From: Pseudarthrobacter sp. fls2-241-R2A-127
GTDB lineage: Bacteria; Actinomycetota; Actinomycetes; Actinomycetales; Micrococcaceae
Length of the DNA stretch: 64,000 nucleotides
Assembly: GCF_030209355.1 (NCBI RefSeq)
Contig: NZ_JARVSF010000019.1
Span: 1 to 64,000 of the forward strand
Reading direction: 5' to 3'
Shown here: positions 19,982 to 29,809 of the stretch, in pieces
How the letters are laid out: each line of letters starts with the position of its first letter
Numbering within the stretch: position 1 is the first letter of the stretch
Notes under the pieces: generated by a model
What the model was told of the DNA's origin: nothing
Database searches by the model: none
What the model saw: the letters and a program-made list of their open reading frames with translations, nothing else
Program-made: the position numbers and the translations under genes

Positions 19982-21730
19982 ATGCCAGATACACCCTTCA
20001 GTTCCAGCCCTGACCATTGCGTCATCGGTGTGGACTACGGAACACTTTCCGGCCGCGCCGTGGTGGTGCGCGTCCGCGACGGCAAGGAACTCGGCAGTGC
20101 GGTCCATGCGTACCCGCACGCCGTGGTCACCGACGTCCTGCCACGCGACACAGCAGGCGACGACGGCGCCCGGCTTCCCGGGGAATGGGCGCTCCAGGTG
20201 CCCAACGACTACCGGGAGGTCCTGCGGACCGCCGTCCCGGCAGCTATGGCTGACGCGGGGATCGACCCGGCGGACGTCGTCGGTATTGCCACGGACTTCA
20301 CGGCCTGCACCATGGTGCCCGTCAAGGCCGATGGCACACCGCTGAATGAACTGCCGGGCTACGCCAACCGTCCGCACGCCTACGTGAAGCTCTGGCGCCA
20401 CCACGCCGCCCAGGGGCAGGCCGACCGGATCAACCGGCTCGCCGCCGAGCGGGGCGAGGACTGGCTTCCGCGCTACGGTGGCCTGATCTCGTCGGAGTGG
20501 GAGTTCGCCAAGGGGCTGCAGCTCCTGGAAGAGGACCCCGAGGCCTACTCCGCAATGGACCGTTGGGTGGAGGCGGCGGACTGGATCGTCTGGCAGCTGT
20601 GCGGCCGGTATGTCCGTAATGCCTGCACCGCCGGCTACAAGGGCATCTACCAGGACGGCCGCTACCCGTCAGAGGATTTCCTGGCTGCCCTGGATCCGGA
20701 CTTCAAGGACTTCGTCAGCTCCAAGCTGGCACACACCATCGGACGCCTGGGCGATGCCGCGGGAACGCTCACGGCGGAGGCCGCAGCCTGGACCGGGCTG
20801 CCTGAGGGCATCGCCGTGGCGGTGGGAAACGTTGACGCGCACGTGACGGCCCCGGCAGCGAAGGCCGTGGACCCAGGCCAGCTGGTGGCCATCATGGGCA
20901 CCTCCACCTGCCATGTCATGAACGGCACTGAACTGCGCGAAGTACCGGGAATGTGCGGGGCTGTCGACGGTGGCGTCGTCCCGGGCCTGTGGGGCTATGA
21001 GGCAGGACAGTCAGGCGTGGGAGACATTTTTGGCTGGTTCACCACGTACGGGGTCCCGCCCGAGTACCACCAGGCGGCCAAGGCGGCGGGGCTGGGGATC
21101 CACGAATACCTCACCGAACTGGCCTCCCGGCAGGCCATCGGAGAGCACGGCCTGATCGCCCTGGACTGGCACTCAGGCAACCGATCGGTCCTGGTGGACC
21201 ATGAGCTTTCGGGCATCGTGGTGGGCCAGACCCTCGCCACCAGGCCGGAGGACACCTACCGGGCGCTGCTGGAAGCCACCGCGTTCGGTACCCGCACGAT
21301 TGTTGATGCCTTCCGCGATGCCGGGGTTCCGGTCAAGGAGTTCATCGTGGCCGGCGGCCTCCTGAAGAACAAACTGCTGATGCAGATCTACGCGGACGCC
21401 ACAGGCCTGCAGCTCTCCACCATCGGCTCCGAGCAGGGCCCGGCCCTGGGGTCGGCGATCCACGCCGCCGTCGCGGCCGGCCACTATGCGGATATCCGCG
21501 AAGCGGCCGCCGCCATGGGTGCCGAACCCGGCGAGGTCTACACGCCGATCCCGGAAAACGTGGCCGCGTATGAGGAACTCTTCCAGGAGTACAAAACCCT
21601 CCACGACTACTTCGGCCGCGGCAGTAATGACCTAATGCACCGGCTAAAGGCCATCCAGCGACGGGCCGCCAGGGCCGCGGTGCCCGGCACAGCCTCCGCT
21701 GTCCCGTCTGCCATGGAGGTGTCCGCATGA
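19982..21730 (+). CDS. araB: L-ribulokinase
   Basis: A 582-residue FGGY-family carbohydrate kinase that phosphorylates L-ribulose to L-ribulose 5-phosphate. The N-terminal phosphate-binding segment is VIGVDYGTLSGRAVVVRV, where the GTLSGR sequence is typical of AraB. The C-terminal lobe carries FIVAGGLLKNKLLMQIYAD. Length and motifs fit AraB rather than xylulokinase or glycerol kinase. Its ATG start is followed by an operon in the order B-D-A-R, with araD overlapping by four bases (ATGA). Confidence 0.95.
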   Translation: MPDTPFSSSPDHCVIGVDYGTLSGRAVVVRVRDGKELGSAVHAYPHAVVTDVLPRDTAGDDGARLPGEWALQVPNDYREVLRTAVPAAMADAGIDPADVVGIATDFTACTMVPVKADGTPLNELPGYANRPHAYVKLWRHHAAQGQADRINRLAAERGEDWLPRYGGLISSEWEFAKGLQLLEEDPEAYSAMDRWVEAADWIVWQLCGRYVRNACTAGYKGIYQDGRYPSEDFLAALDPDFKDFVSSKLAHTIGRLGDAAGTLTAEAAAWTGLPEGIAVAVGNVDAHVTAPAAKAVDPGQLVAIMGTSTCHVMNGTELREVPGMCGAVDGGVVPGLWGYEAGQSGVGDIFGWFTTYGVPPEYHQAAKAAGLGIHEYLTELASRQAIGEHGLIALDWHSGNRSVLVDHELSGIVVGQTLATRPEDTYRALLEATAFGTRTIVDAFRDAGVPVKEFIVAGGLLKNKLLMQIYADATGLQLSTIGSEQGPALGSAIHAAVAAGHYADIREAAAAMGAEPGEVYTPIPENVAAYEELFQEYKTLHDYFGRGSNDLMHRLKAIQRRAARAAVPGTASAVPSAMEVSA

Positions 21731-22455
21731 GCGTCCGGCAAGGAACAGAAGCCGCAATCCTGGATACGATCGCCCGCATCCGGGAGGAAGTCTGCGCCCT
21801 GCACGCTGAGCTGACGCGCTACGAACTGGTGGTGTGGACTGCCGGCAACGTCTCGGCCCGGGTGCCCGGCACCGACCTCATGGTCATCAAACCGTCCGGC
21901 GTCAGCTACCAGGACCTTACCCCGGAGCAAATGGTCGTGACCGACCTGCACGGTATGCCTGTGAGGGGCACGAACGTAGGTGGCGGCGGCACCGTCGATT
22001 GGGGCAACCCGCCGCTCTCGCCGTCGTCCGACACCGCCGCGCACGCCTACGTCTACCGGCACATGCCCGAGGTGGGCGGTGTGGTGCACACACATTCCAC
22101 GTACGCCACCGCGTGGGCCGCACGGGGCGAGGCCATTCCCTGCGTGCTCACCATGATGGGCGACGAGTTCGGTGGTTCCATTCCGGTGGGTCCGTTCGCG
22201 CTGATCGGCGACGACTCGATCGGCCACGGCATCGTGGAGACCCTGAAGAACTCGAACTCACCGGCGGTCCTGATGCAGAACCACGGCCCTTTCACTATCG
22301 GCAAGGATGCCCGGTCCGCCGTGAAGGCCGCCGTGATGTGCGAGGAAGTGGCCCGCACTGTCCATATCTCGCGGCAGCTCGGTGAGCCCCTTCCGATCGA
22401 GGACAGCCATATCGAATCGCTCTATGCCCGGTACCAGAACGTCTACGGGCAGTAA
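21727..22455 (+). CDS. araD: L-ribulose-5-phosphate 4-epimerase
   Basis: A 242-residue class II aldolase/epimerase that converts L-ribulose 5-phosphate to D-xylulose 5-phosphate, which enters the pentose phosphate pathway. The zinc-binding pair is visible in [13 protein letters not shown], with a third His in [21 protein letters not shown] is the conserved phosphate-binding segment. The start overlaps the araB stop (ATGA), indicating translational coupling. Confidence 0.95.
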   Translation: MSVRQGTEAAILDTIARIREEVCALHAELTRYELVVWTAGNVSARVPGTDLMVIKPSGVSYQDLTPEQMVVTDLHGMPVRGTNVGGGGTVDWGNPPLSPSSDTAAHAYVYRHMPEVGGVVHTHSTYATAWAARGEAIPCVLTMMGDEFGGSIPVGPFALIGDDSIGHGIVETLKNSNSPAVLMQNHGPFTIGKDARSAVKAAVMCEEVARTVHISRQLGEPLPIEDSHIESLYARYQNVYGQ

Positions 22456-22483
22456 GACCCCCCAACTTTTACCAGGAGTACGT

Positions 22484-24004
22484 ATGAATACCGCAGTAAA
22501 CACCTCCCTCGACGGCTACGAGGTCTGGTTCCTCACCGGCAGCCAGCATCTCTATGGCGAGGAGGTCCTGAAGCAGGTGGCGGCGCAGTCCCAGGAGATC
22601 GCCAACCAGCTCAACGCCTCTTCGACAGTGCCGGTGCGGATCGTATGGAAGCCGGTCCTCACCGATTCGGATGCCATCCGCCGGACCGCGCTGGAAGCGA
22701 ACTCGGATGATTCGGTGATCGGCGTGACTGCCTGGATGCACACGTTCAGCCCTGCCAAGATGTGGATCCAGGGCCTGGACCTGTTGCGCAAGCCGCTGCT
22801 GCACCTGCACACCCAGGCCAACCGCGACCTTCCGTGGGCGGACATCGACTTCGACTTCATGAACTTGAACCAGGCCGCTCACGGCGACCGCGAGTTCGGG
22901 TACATCCAGTCCCGCCTGGGCATTGCCCGGAAGACCGTCGTCGGACACGTTTCCGACCCCGAGGTGGCCCGCCAGGTGGGCTCCTGGCAGCGCGCCGCCG
23001 CCGGCTGGGCAGCGGTCCGCACGCTGAAGCTCACCCGCTTCGGTGACAACATGCGCAACGTGGCTGTCACCGAAGGCGACAAGACCGAGGCCGAGCTGCG
23101 CTTCGGCGTCGCGGTGAACACCTGGTCGGTCAACGAGCTCGCCGACGCCGTCCACGGCGCTGAAGAGGCCGACGTCGACGCCCTGGTGGCCGAATACGAG
23201 GACCTGTACGACGTGGTGCCGGAGCTGCGCGCAGGCGCGGCACGGCATGACTCGCTGCGGTACGGCGCCCGGATCGAACTGGGCCTGCGCAGCTTCCTCG
23301 AGGCCAACGGTTCGGCGGCGTTCACCACCTCGTTCGAGGACCTGGGCGCCCTCCGCCAGCTTCCCGGCCTCGCCGTGCAGCGGCTCATGGCCGCCGGGTA
23401 CGGCTTCGGCGCCGAGGGCGACTGGAAGACCGCCATCCTGGTCCGGGCCGCGAAGGTGATGGGTGCCGGGCTCCCCGGTGGCGCATCCCTGATGGAGGAC
23501 TACACCTACCACCTGGAACCGGGCTCGGAGAAGATCCTGGGCGCGCACATGCTCGAGGTTTGCCCCTCGCTGACCGCTGCAAAGCCGCGGCTGGAAATCC
23601 ACCCCCTGGGCATCGGCGGCAAGGAAGACCCCGTCCGCCTGGTGTTCGACGCCGATGCCTCCCCGGGCGTCGTCGTCGCCCTGTCCGACATGCGCGACCG
23701 CTTCCGCCTGGTGGCCAACGCCGTCGACGTCGTCCCCCTGGACCAGCCGCTGCCCAACCTGCCCGTGGCCCGCGCGCTGTGGGAACCGAAGCCGGACTTC
23801 GCCACCTCCGCCGCCGCCTGGCTCACCGCCGGCGCCGCCCACCACACCGTGCTGTCCACCCAGGTGGGCATGGACGTGTTTGAGGACTTCGCCGAAATAG
23901 CCAAGACCGAACTCCTGACCATCGACGAAGGCACCACCATCCGCCAGTTCAAGAAGGACCTGAACTGGAACGCCGCCTACTACAAACTCGCCGGCGGGAT
24001 CTGA
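22484..24004 (+). CDS. araA: L-arabinose isomerase
   Basis: A 506-residue enzyme that interconverts L-arabinose and L-ribulose. It begins [21 protein letters not shown], and the start at 22484 has AGGAG (22473-22478 region) at proper spacing. An upstream in-frame ATG at 22382 lies inside araD and is not needed. Family segments include [42 protein letters not shown] and [12 protein letters not shown], holding the metal-binding Glu and His residues. It is the third gene of the ara operon, 28 bases after araD. Confidence 0.96.
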   Translation: MNTAVNTSLDGYEVWFLTGSQHLYGEEVLKQVAAQSQEIANQLNASSTVPVRIVWKPVLTDSDAIRRTALEANSDDSVIGVTAWMHTFSPAKMWIQGLDLLRKPLLHLHTQANRDLPWADIDFDFMNLNQAAHGDREFGYIQSRLGIARKTVVGHVSDPEVARQVGSWQRAAAGWAAVRTLKLTRFGDNMRNVAVTEGDKTEAELRFGVAVNTWSVNELADAVHGAEEADVDALVAEYEDLYDVVPELRAGAARHDSLRYGARIELGLRSFLEANGSAAFTTSFEDLGALRQLPGLAVQRLMAAGYGFGAEGDWKTAILVRAAKVMGAGLPGGASLMEDYTYHLEPGSEKILGAHMLEVCPSLTAAKPRLEIHPLGIGGKEDPVRLVFDADASPGVVVALSDMRDRFRLVANAVDVVPLDQPLPNLPVARALWEPKPDFATSAAAWLTAGAAHHTVLSTQVGMDVFEDFAEIAKTELLTIDEGTTIRQFKKDLNWNAAYYKLAGGI

Positions 24005-24008
24005 ATTC

Positions 24009-25028
24009 GTGGCGCAGCCCAGCTCCCGGCCCCGGCGGCTGCCAAGGCTCGAGGACGTGGCGGGGCTGGCCGGGGTCTCGCACCAAACCGTCTCGCGGGT
24101 GGTCAACAACCACCCCAACGTCAGCAGGGAGACACGGCACAAGGTGGAAGCGGCGATTGCCGAACTCGGCTACCGCCGCAACACGGCTGCCCGGAGCCTG
24201 GTCACCAGGCGCTCGCAGACCATCGGCGTCCTGGGCAGCGAGTTATCGCAGTACGGTCCTGCCAACACCTTGCTGGGAGTGGAACGGGCCGCGCGGGACG
24301 CCGGATATTTTGTCAGCGTCGCTGCGCTGCGGGAAGTCACCAGGGACACGATCCTGGACGCCGTCAGGCACTTCCTGGACCAGGCCGTGGACGGAATAGT
24401 GGTGATTGTTCCGCACATGGCCACGGTGGCGGCGCTGGCGGAACTCCCCATCAGGGTGCCGGTGGTGGCGGTTGGCTCGGACGGGAATGACGCCGTTGGC
24501 GGTGTCCGGGTTGATCAGCGCAAGGGAGCCGAACTGGCCGTCCGGCACCTGATAGCGCAGGGCCACACCCGGATCGGGCACGTCGCGGGGCCGCAGGACT
24601 GGATTGACGCCGTGGCCCGGGCGGAGGGCTGGCGGTCAGCCCTGGAGGCCGCCGGGCTCGAGGCGGATCTTCTGGTCGAGGGAGACTGGAGCGCCGGCAG
24701 TGGCTACGACATTGGCCGGCGGCTGGCGGCGGCCCGGCGCGCCACCGCCCTCTTCGTGGGCAACGACCAGATGGCGTTGGGGATCCTGCGCGCCTTGAAC
24801 GAAGCGGGACTGAACGTGCCGACGGACATTTCCCTGGTGGGTTTCGACGACCAACCCGAATCCGCGTACTTCAGCCCGCCGCTAACGGTGGTCCGGCAGG
24901 ATTTCGAAGAACTGGGCAGGCGCTGCATGGACATGATGCTTGCAGTACTGGGCGGCGAGGAAGGGCCCCGGACATTGGTGGTGGAACCTGAGCTTGTCCT
25001 GCGCAGCAGCACATCCCCGCCCGCCTGA
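24009..25028 (+). CDS. araR: LacI family regulator of the arabinose genes
   Basis: A 339-residue LacI-type repressor starting at a GTG four bases after araA. The DNA-binding domain is LEDVAGLAGVSHQTVSRVVN with the hinge helix NTAARSLVTRRS; the rest is the sugar-sensing domain ending in FDDQPESAYFSPPLTVVRQ. Its place at the end of araBDA, plus the operator pair at 19820-19900, indicates control of both this operon and the divergent importer. Unlike Bacillus AraR, which has a GntR-type head, this is a true LacI-family protein. Confidence 0.9.
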   Translation: MAQPSSRPRRLPRLEDVAGLAGVSHQTVSRVVNNHPNVSRETRHKVEAAIAELGYRRNTAARSLVTRRSQTIGVLGSELSQYGPANTLLGVERAARDAGYFVSVAALREVTRDTILDAVRHFLDQAVDGIVVIVPHMATVAALAELPIRVPVVAVGSDGNDAVGGVRVDQRKGAELAVRHLIAQGHTRIGHVAGPQDWIDAVARAEGWRSALEAAGLEADLLVEGDWSAGSGYDIGRRLAAARRATALFVGNDQMALGILRALNEAGLNVPTDISLVGFDDQPESAYFSPPLTVVRQDFEELGRRCMDMMLAVLGGEEGPRTLVVEPELVLRSSTSPPA

Positions 25029-25406
25029 AGCCACCGGCAGGTGCCGGATTTAATCCGGCGGAGACCGCCGCGAAACGTTGCCACAACAATAGCTGCGTAG
25101 GTTTCAGGCATGACGGCTACCTTGCTCACCAGGCTTCGCGACTGGGCCCTGGATACCTTTACCTGTGAATCCGAGGCCGAGGCCGCCGGCGCCATGGCCG
25201 ATGCCAGCCGGTGGGGCTGGCTTCCGGCCTTGAGCGGAGTCTCCGTCGGCGCCGATCATGCCCACGCCGAACACCTGCGGAGGGTGCCCGGCCGCAGCTG
25301 AATGTCTGCTTGCCCACACTATTGCGCAGGGCCCGGGATGATGCCCTAAACTGCTTCACTGAGGTGCCTGAAATGGCGCTGTGCAGCAACGAAAGTGAAC
25401 ACGCTA
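25029..25406. other. Intergenic gap with a short inverted repeat and a doubtful small reading frame
   Basis: GCCGGATT (25043-25050) and AATCCGGC (25052-25059) form an inverted repeat just after araR that may act as a weak terminator. A 63-codon reading frame at 25110-25301 (plus strand) has no recognisable ribosome site or family and is not called as a gene. The remainder probably holds the promoter of the DUF4193 gene. Confidence 0.4.
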
Positions 25407-25709
25407 ATGGCTACCGATTACGATGCTCCACGCAAGCAGGAAGAAGAGTCTCCCGCCGACTCCCTTGAGGCCCTTCAGGCGTCCCGGAGCGGCAACGCGC
25501 AGACCGCAGTCATCGATGTCGACGAGAATGACACCGCTGAAGGCATCGACCTCCCGGGCGCCGATCTGTCCAACGAGGAACTCACGGTCATTGTGGTTCC
25601 TGAACAGTCCGACGAATTCACCTGTTCCTCCTGCTTCCTGGTCCGCCACCGGTCACAGGTGGCCCGCGAAAAGGACGGCCTGAAGTACTGCCGCGACTGC
25701 GAAGGCTGA
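25407..25709 (+). CDS. DUF4193 domain protein
   Basis: A 100-residue acidic protein of an actinobacteria-restricted family. It begins MATDYDAPRKQEEESPADSL and has a C-terminal half with four cysteines in two CxxC pairs (FTCSSCF and YCRDCEG), which probably bind one zinc ion. Similar zinc-ribbon ends occur in RNA-polymerase-associated proteins, but no function is established for this family. A 14-bp perfect hairpin follows. ATG at 25407 is chosen over 25395 by the family N-terminus. Confidence 0.88.
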   Translation: MATDYDAPRKQEEESPADSLEALQASRSGNAQTAVIDVDENDTAEGIDLPGADLSNEELTVIVVPEQSDEFTCSSCFLVRHRSQVAREKDGLKYCRDCEG

Positions 25710-25730
25710 ACGGCTTCCTGAATCTTCACG

Positions 25731-25762
25731 GCGCCGGCCACCTCCCGTGAGGTGGCCGGCGC
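25731..25762 (+). terminator. Terminator of the DUF4193 gene
   Basis: GCGCCGGCCACCTC (25731-25744) pairs perfectly with GAGGTGGCCGGCGC (25749-25762) across a four-base loop, followed by a T-containing tail. Confidence 0.8.
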
Positions 25763-25802
25763 TGCTTTGTCTGATCGATGTGGCGCACTGCTGTGACAGC
25801 AC

Positions 25803-25839
25803 AAAGGTGCCGTGCCCCGGGTAGGGGCACGGCACCTTT
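25803..25839. terminator. Bidirectional terminator
   Basis: AAAGGTGCCGTGCCCC (25803-25818) pairs perfectly with GGGGCACGGCACCTTT (25824-25839), a 16-bp stem with a five-base loop and A/T flanks suiting both strands. It most likely serves the APC permease gene on the minus strand. Confidence 0.85.
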
Positions 25840-25851
25840 TGTATGGGTTTC

Positions 25852-27408
25852 CTATTCCGGGACCACCAGGGCGGGGGTGTCCTGCTTGAGGGTTTCGCCG
25901 CGGAAGAAACGGGGGTGGGTGCGGGACATGACCAGCATGACGACGGCGCCCAGGGCCAGGATGCCGACGCCCAGGATGAACACCAGGCCCACGCCGAAGA
26001 TCTCCGAACCGCTGCCGAACTCCGGGGACAGACTGTCCACGGCGGTCTGGGCGAACACCACGAACAGGCCCACGCCGCCCACCACCGGGCACACCAGGCG
26101 GAAGAAGAAGTGGCGAACGCTGTTGAACAGGCTGTGCCGGAAGTACCAGGTGCACGCCACGGCGGTGAGGCCATAGTAGAAACAGATCATCAGGCCAAGC
26201 GCCAGGATGGTGTCGTTCAGGACATTGTCACTGACCACATGCATCACCGCGTAGAACCCGGCGGAGACGACGCCGGCAGCAATCGTGGCGAAGCCTGGCG
26301 TCGCAAACTTCCTGCTGATCCGGCTGAACGGTTCCGGCAGCGCGCCGTAGTGGGCCATGGCCAGCAGGCTGCGGGACGGGGACATGAACGTGGACTGCAG
26401 GGAGGCGGCCGAGCTGGAGAGCACCGCAAGGGACATCAGGATGGCGAACGGGCCCATGATGGGGGAGGCCAGCGCCGTGAAGATGTTCTCGTGGTTCTCG
26501 GCGTTGTTCAATCCGTTGCCGGTATCTCCCACGCCGGCGAACATCATGGTGGCGATGCTGACCAGAAGGTAGATGGCCAGCACGATGACGGCGGTGAGGG
26601 TTCCCGCCACGCCGGCGGTCTTCTTGCCGTTGGCGGTTTCCTCATTGACTGTCAGGCAGACGTCCCAGCCCCAGTACACGAAGATCGACAGGGAAATGCC
26701 GGCGGCAACCTGGCCGAAGGTCTCGATTTTGGTGACGTCGAACCAGTCCCAGCTGAACGGGATGGCGGTCTCGGACGTGGACCAGTTGGCAAAGGCCATG
26801 GCCACGAACAGGCCCAGCACCAGCAGCTGGAAACCCACCAGGCTGTACTGCACCATTTTGGTGGTGTGCATGCCGCGGTAGCTGACCCAGACAGCCAGTG
26901 CCACGAAGACGAAGCACGTGATGACGTTCAGCGCCTTGTTGTCGGCCAGGTCTGCCAGCTCGGGGGAGCCTGTGACCTGGGACAGGAAGAGGTAGAAGAA
27001 GTCGACGGCGACGCCGGCCAGGTTGGACAGCACGATGATGTTGGCGGCCAGGAGGCCCCATCCGCCCATCCAGCCGACCCATGGGCCGAATGCTTTGGTG
27101 ACCCAGGTAAAGGTGGTGCCGCTGTCCGGGGAGTCGGCGTTGAGCTCCCGGTAGGCCAGCGAGACCAGGATCATGGGGATGAACCCGATCAGGAAAATGA
27201 CGGGCAACTGGAGTCCGGCTTCGTTGACGGTGGGTCCAAGTGCGCTGGTGAGCGTGTAGGCGGGGGCAATGGTTGAAATACCCAGGACGACGACGGCCAG
27301 CAGGCCGAGCTGTCCGCCCCTGAGCCCCTTGGCGCTGACTCCGTCCGTGGAGGGGGCGTGGGCGTGCGGGCCGGGTTTTGCCGTGCTGGTGCGGATTGTC
27401 TCTGTCAT
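25852..27408 (-). CDS. APC family amino acid permease
   Basis: A 518-residue transporter with about 12 hydrophobic helices, of the amino acid-polyamine-organocation superfamily. The first helix carries GISTIAPAYTLTSALGP, the broken-helix substrate-site motif of APC transporters. The N-terminus is hydrophilic and basic. The substrate is not shown by the sequence; amino acids, ethanolamine or polyamines are all possible. The gene stands alone. Two copies of an operator-like motif lie 41-109 bases upstream of its start. Confidence 0.85.
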   Translation of the reverse strand: MTETIRTSTAKPGPHAHAPSTDGVSAKGLRGGQLGLLAVVVLGISTIAPAYTLTSALGPTVNEAGLQLPVIFLIGFIPMILVSLAYRELNADSPDSGTTFTWVTKAFGPWVGWMGGWGLLAANIIVLSNLAGVAVDFFYLFLSQVTGSPELADLADNKALNVITCFVFVALAVWVSYRGMHTTKMVQYSLVGFQLLVLGLFVAMAFANWSTSETAIPFSWDWFDVTKIETFGQVAAGISLSIFVYWGWDVCLTVNEETANGKKTAGVAGTLTAVIVLAIYLLVSIATMMFAGVGDTGNGLNNAENHENIFTALASPIMGPFAILMSLAVLSSSAASLQSTFMSPSRSLLAMAHYGALPEPFSRISRKFATPGFATIAAGVVSAGFYAVMHVVSDNVLNDTILALGLMICFYYGLTAVACTWYFRHSLFNSVRHFFFRLVCPVVGGVGLFVVFAQTAVDSLSPEFGSGSEIFGVGLVFILGVGILALGAVVMLVMSRTHPRFFRGETLKQDTPALVVPE

Positions 27409-27445
27409 GGCACCACTTTCTGGAAGGCTTTGAGACGGGCGTCAC

Positions 27446-27520
27446 TATATGAATGGCGTTCATTTAGTATGGGGGCGGCGGCCCTGTGATGCAAGACGCA
27501 ATATGAATCACGTTCGTTTA
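27446..27520. promoter_or_regulatory. Two operator-like motifs upstream of the APC permease
   Basis: ATGAA-N5-TTCAT at 27449-27463 and ATGAA-N5-TTCGT at 27503-27517 share a longer core (ATATGAAT..CGTTC.TTTA) and are 54 bp apart. Each is a partial palindrome of the kind bound by dimeric repressors. No regulator gene adjoins the permease, so the binding protein is unknown. Confidence 0.5.
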
Positions 27521-27631
27521 TGACCGGCTTTTCAAATTTAGTAAGCTCACTGAGAAATTTCCGAAGGCCCTGCCGACGCGCCGTCGGGGGGCTGGTAGCG
27601 TCTGCCGTACTGGCCGATTTGAGGAGGATGC

Positions 27632-28111
27632 ATGAAAGCTTCACCGACACTGACCAACAACCTGCAGGCTGTCCTGGCTGACCTGATCGAGCTCCACATT
27701 CAGGGCAAGCAGGCGCACTGGAACATCGTGGGTACCAACTTCCGCGACCTCCACCTGCAGCTTGACGAGATCGTGGACGCCGCCCGCCAGTTCGCCGATG
27801 ATACTGCCGAGCGCATGCGTGCATTGCACGCACTTCCCGATGGCCGCAGCTCCACCGTGGCCGACACCACGAGCCTGGCCCAGTTCCCGGATGGCCTCAT
27901 CAGCACCGAGGATGCCATCGAGCGGATCGTTGCCGCCATGGAGGCGGCCGTGGGCACCATGCGCAAAGTCCATGACGAGGTGGACGAGGAGGATCCCACA
28001 TCGGCGGACCTCCTCCATGAGTTCATCGCCCGGCTGGAGCAGTTCGCCTGGATGGTGCAGGCGGAAAACATGAAGCCCACCGCCAAGGTCACGGCCGCAG
28101 ACGCCAAGTAG
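27632..28111 (+). CDS. dps: Dps family DNA-binding/ferritin-like protein
   Basis: A 159-residue four-helix protein of the Dps family, which forms 12-subunit shells that oxidise and store iron and protect DNA in stress and stationary phase. The inter-subunit ferroxidase site residues lie in LHIQGKQAHWNIVGTNFRDLH and LQLDEIVDAARQFADDTAER. GAGGAGG precedes the ATG at good spacing. It is monocistronic and ends at a strong hairpin. Confidence 0.9.
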   Translation: MKASPTLTNNLQAVLADLIELHIQGKQAHWNIVGTNFRDLHLQLDEIVDAARQFADDTAERMRALHALPDGRSSTVADTTSLAQFPDGLISTEDAIERIVAAMEAAVGTMRKVHDEVDEEDPTSADLLHEFIARLEQFAWMVQAENMKPTAKVTAADAK

Positions 28112-28123
28112 CGGCATTCCACA

Positions 28124-28164
28124 AGGCGCCCGGCGCTGAGGGTATGCCTCGGCGCCGGGCGCCT
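28124..28164. terminator. Terminator between dps and the efflux gene
   Basis: AGGCGCCCGGCGC (28124-28136) pairs perfectly with GCGCCGGGCGCCT (28152-28164), with further pairing inside. It can stop both convergent transcripts. Confidence 0.8.
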
Positions 28165-28175
28165 CGTGCTTGCCG

Positions 28176-29735
28176 CTAGGCGGCCTTGGGCACTTTGCGG
28201 AGCACGACGGCGGCAAGGACTGCCGCCGTCGCCATCAGCACGAGCCCAATCGCCGCAGTGATGTGCACTCCGGAATCGAACGCGGCGGCGGCGGCATCCC
28301 GGACGGCGTCGGCCAGCGGACCGGGCAGGCCGGCGGCCGCTTCCATGGCGCCTGCCAGCGTTTCCTTGGCATTGTGCAGCGAGGTTCCCGGGAGCATGCC
28401 ATCCAATCCTGCGGGGAGGCGCAGGTTGTGCTGGTAGGACGCGGTCAGGATGGAGCCGAGGACGGCCGTTCCCAGCAGTGAGCCCACCTCGTAGCCTGTT
28501 TCGCTGATGGCTGCGGCGGCGCCTGACTTTTCGGGCGGGGCGGATCCCAGGATGAGGTCATTCGAAATGGTTTCCGCCGTCCCCACGCCGAGCGCCAGGA
28601 TCAGGAGCGCCGCCAGCAGCAGGGCAGGGCCGCCGTCGTGGTTTCCGAACGTCACCAGGCTGTAGCCCGTGGCACTGAAGGCCAGGCCCGCACCCACCAC
28701 ATACCCTGGCCGGACCTTGCGGACCAGCGGCACCACCGCCAGGCCGGACACCACCGTGGCTGCCAGGGCCGGAATCATCGCCACGCCCGCCGCGGACGGG
28801 CTCACGCCCTCGATGAGCTGGAGGTGCTGGGCAAGGAACAGGATGAAGCCATTGAACGAAAACAAGGCCAGGATATTGGCGCTGATGGCCATGCTGAACA
28901 CCCGGTTCCGGAACAGCGACATGTCCAGCAGCGGGTGATCCAGGCGGTGCTGGCGACGTACGAACGCCACGCCCATCACCACACCGAACGCCATGCTGCC
29001 AAGGCCTGCAAGGTCTGGACCCTTGGTGGCAACATCCTTGATGCCGTAGACCATGGGAACCATCACCAGCATGGACAGCAGGATGCTGGGGACATCCACT
29101 TTCCCTGGCGAGGGGTCCTTGGATTCGGGGATCAAGGTCCGCCCGAGTACCAGCAGGGGGAGCATGAGCGGCACTGCTACCAGGAAGACGGCGCCCCACC
29201 AGAGATGCTCCACCAGCCAGCCGCCGAAGATCGGCCCCAGGGCGGCTCCGCCCGAAAAACCCGCCGCCCAGAGGGCGACGGCCATCCGCCGGCGGTTGGG
29301 CTCCGGGAAGATGTTGCGGATCAGTGACAACGTGGACGGCATCAGCATCGCCCCGAAGAATCCCAGTGCTGCCCGTCCGGCGATCAGCCACTCCGCGGTG
29401 GGTGCAAAAGCCGTCGCAGCGGACAGGGCGGCAAAGCCCGTGCTGCCGATCATCAGGAGCCTGCGCCGGCCGATCCTGTCGCCAAGGCTTCCCATTGATA
29501 CCAGGAGTCCAGCCAGCACCAGGGGATAGGAGTCGATAATCCACAGAAGGTGTACGCCGGAGGGTTCCAGGGCCCGGGTGATGGCGGGGAGCGCAAATGT
29601 CAGGGCGGTGTTGTCCACGGCGACGAGCAGTACTGGGAACATCAACAGCCCCAGCGCGAGCCAGTCGCGCCGCGGGGAGCGCGCGGCTGGCCCGCCATCG
29701 AGTGCGGGCGCCAGGATCGAGGGGGGAGTCGTCAT
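28176..29735 (-). CDS. MFS drug-efflux transporter (DHA2/EmrB-QacA type)
   Basis: A 519-residue integral membrane protein with about 14 hydrophobic helices, typical of the DHA2 branch of proton-driven multidrug exporters. The helix 2-3 loop motif is GSLGDRIGRRRLLMIG, and motif D1-like LWIIDSYPLVLAGLLVS precedes it. It is transcribed divergently from a TetR regulator across a palindrome that overlaps the likely promoter. Substrates are expected to be lipophilic cations or antibiotics, but are not determined. Confidence 0.88.
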   Translation of the reverse strand: MTTPPSILAPALDGGPAARSPRRDWLALGLLMFPVLLVAVDNTALTFALPAITRALEPSGVHLLWIIDSYPLVLAGLLVSMGSLGDRIGRRRLLMIGSTGFAALSAATAFAPTAEWLIAGRAALGFFGAMLMPSTLSLIRNIFPEPNRRRMAVALWAAGFSGGAALGPIFGGWLVEHLWWGAVFLVAVPLMLPLLVLGRTLIPESKDPSPGKVDVPSILLSMLVMVPMVYGIKDVATKGPDLAGLGSMAFGVVMGVAFVRRQHRLDHPLLDMSLFRNRVFSMAISANILALFSFNGFILFLAQHLQLIEGVSPSAAGVAMIPALAATVVSGLAVVPLVRKVRPGYVVGAGLAFSATGYSLVTFGNHDGGPALLLAALLILALGVGTAETISNDLILGSAPPEKSGAAAAISETGYEVGSLLGTAVLGSILTASYQHNLRLPAGLDGMLPGTSLHNAKETLAGAMEAAAGLPGPLADAVRDAAAAAFDSGVHITAAIGLVLMATAAVLAAVVLRKVPKAA

Positions 29736-29740
29736 AAAAT

Positions 29741-29766
29741 AACTATACCGTCCAGACGGTACAGTT
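29741..29766. promoter_or_regulatory. TetR-type operator palindrome
   Basis: A 26-bp near-perfect palindrome centred at 29753.5: core ACCGTCCAGACGGT with outer arms AACTAT and ACAGTT, two mismatched pairs in all. It begins five bases upstream of the efflux start and lies 44 bases from the regulator start, so it can repress both genes. Confidence 0.75.
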
Positions 29767-29809
29767 TGAAACTTCGCGATTTCCCGTTTCTCCGCCGGCG
29801 GAGGGCATG

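Noticed and set aside
25110..25301. A 63-codon reading frame between araR and the DUF4193 gene
   Set aside because: It has no Shine-Dalgarno, no recognised family and an average composition. Reported only in the gap entry.
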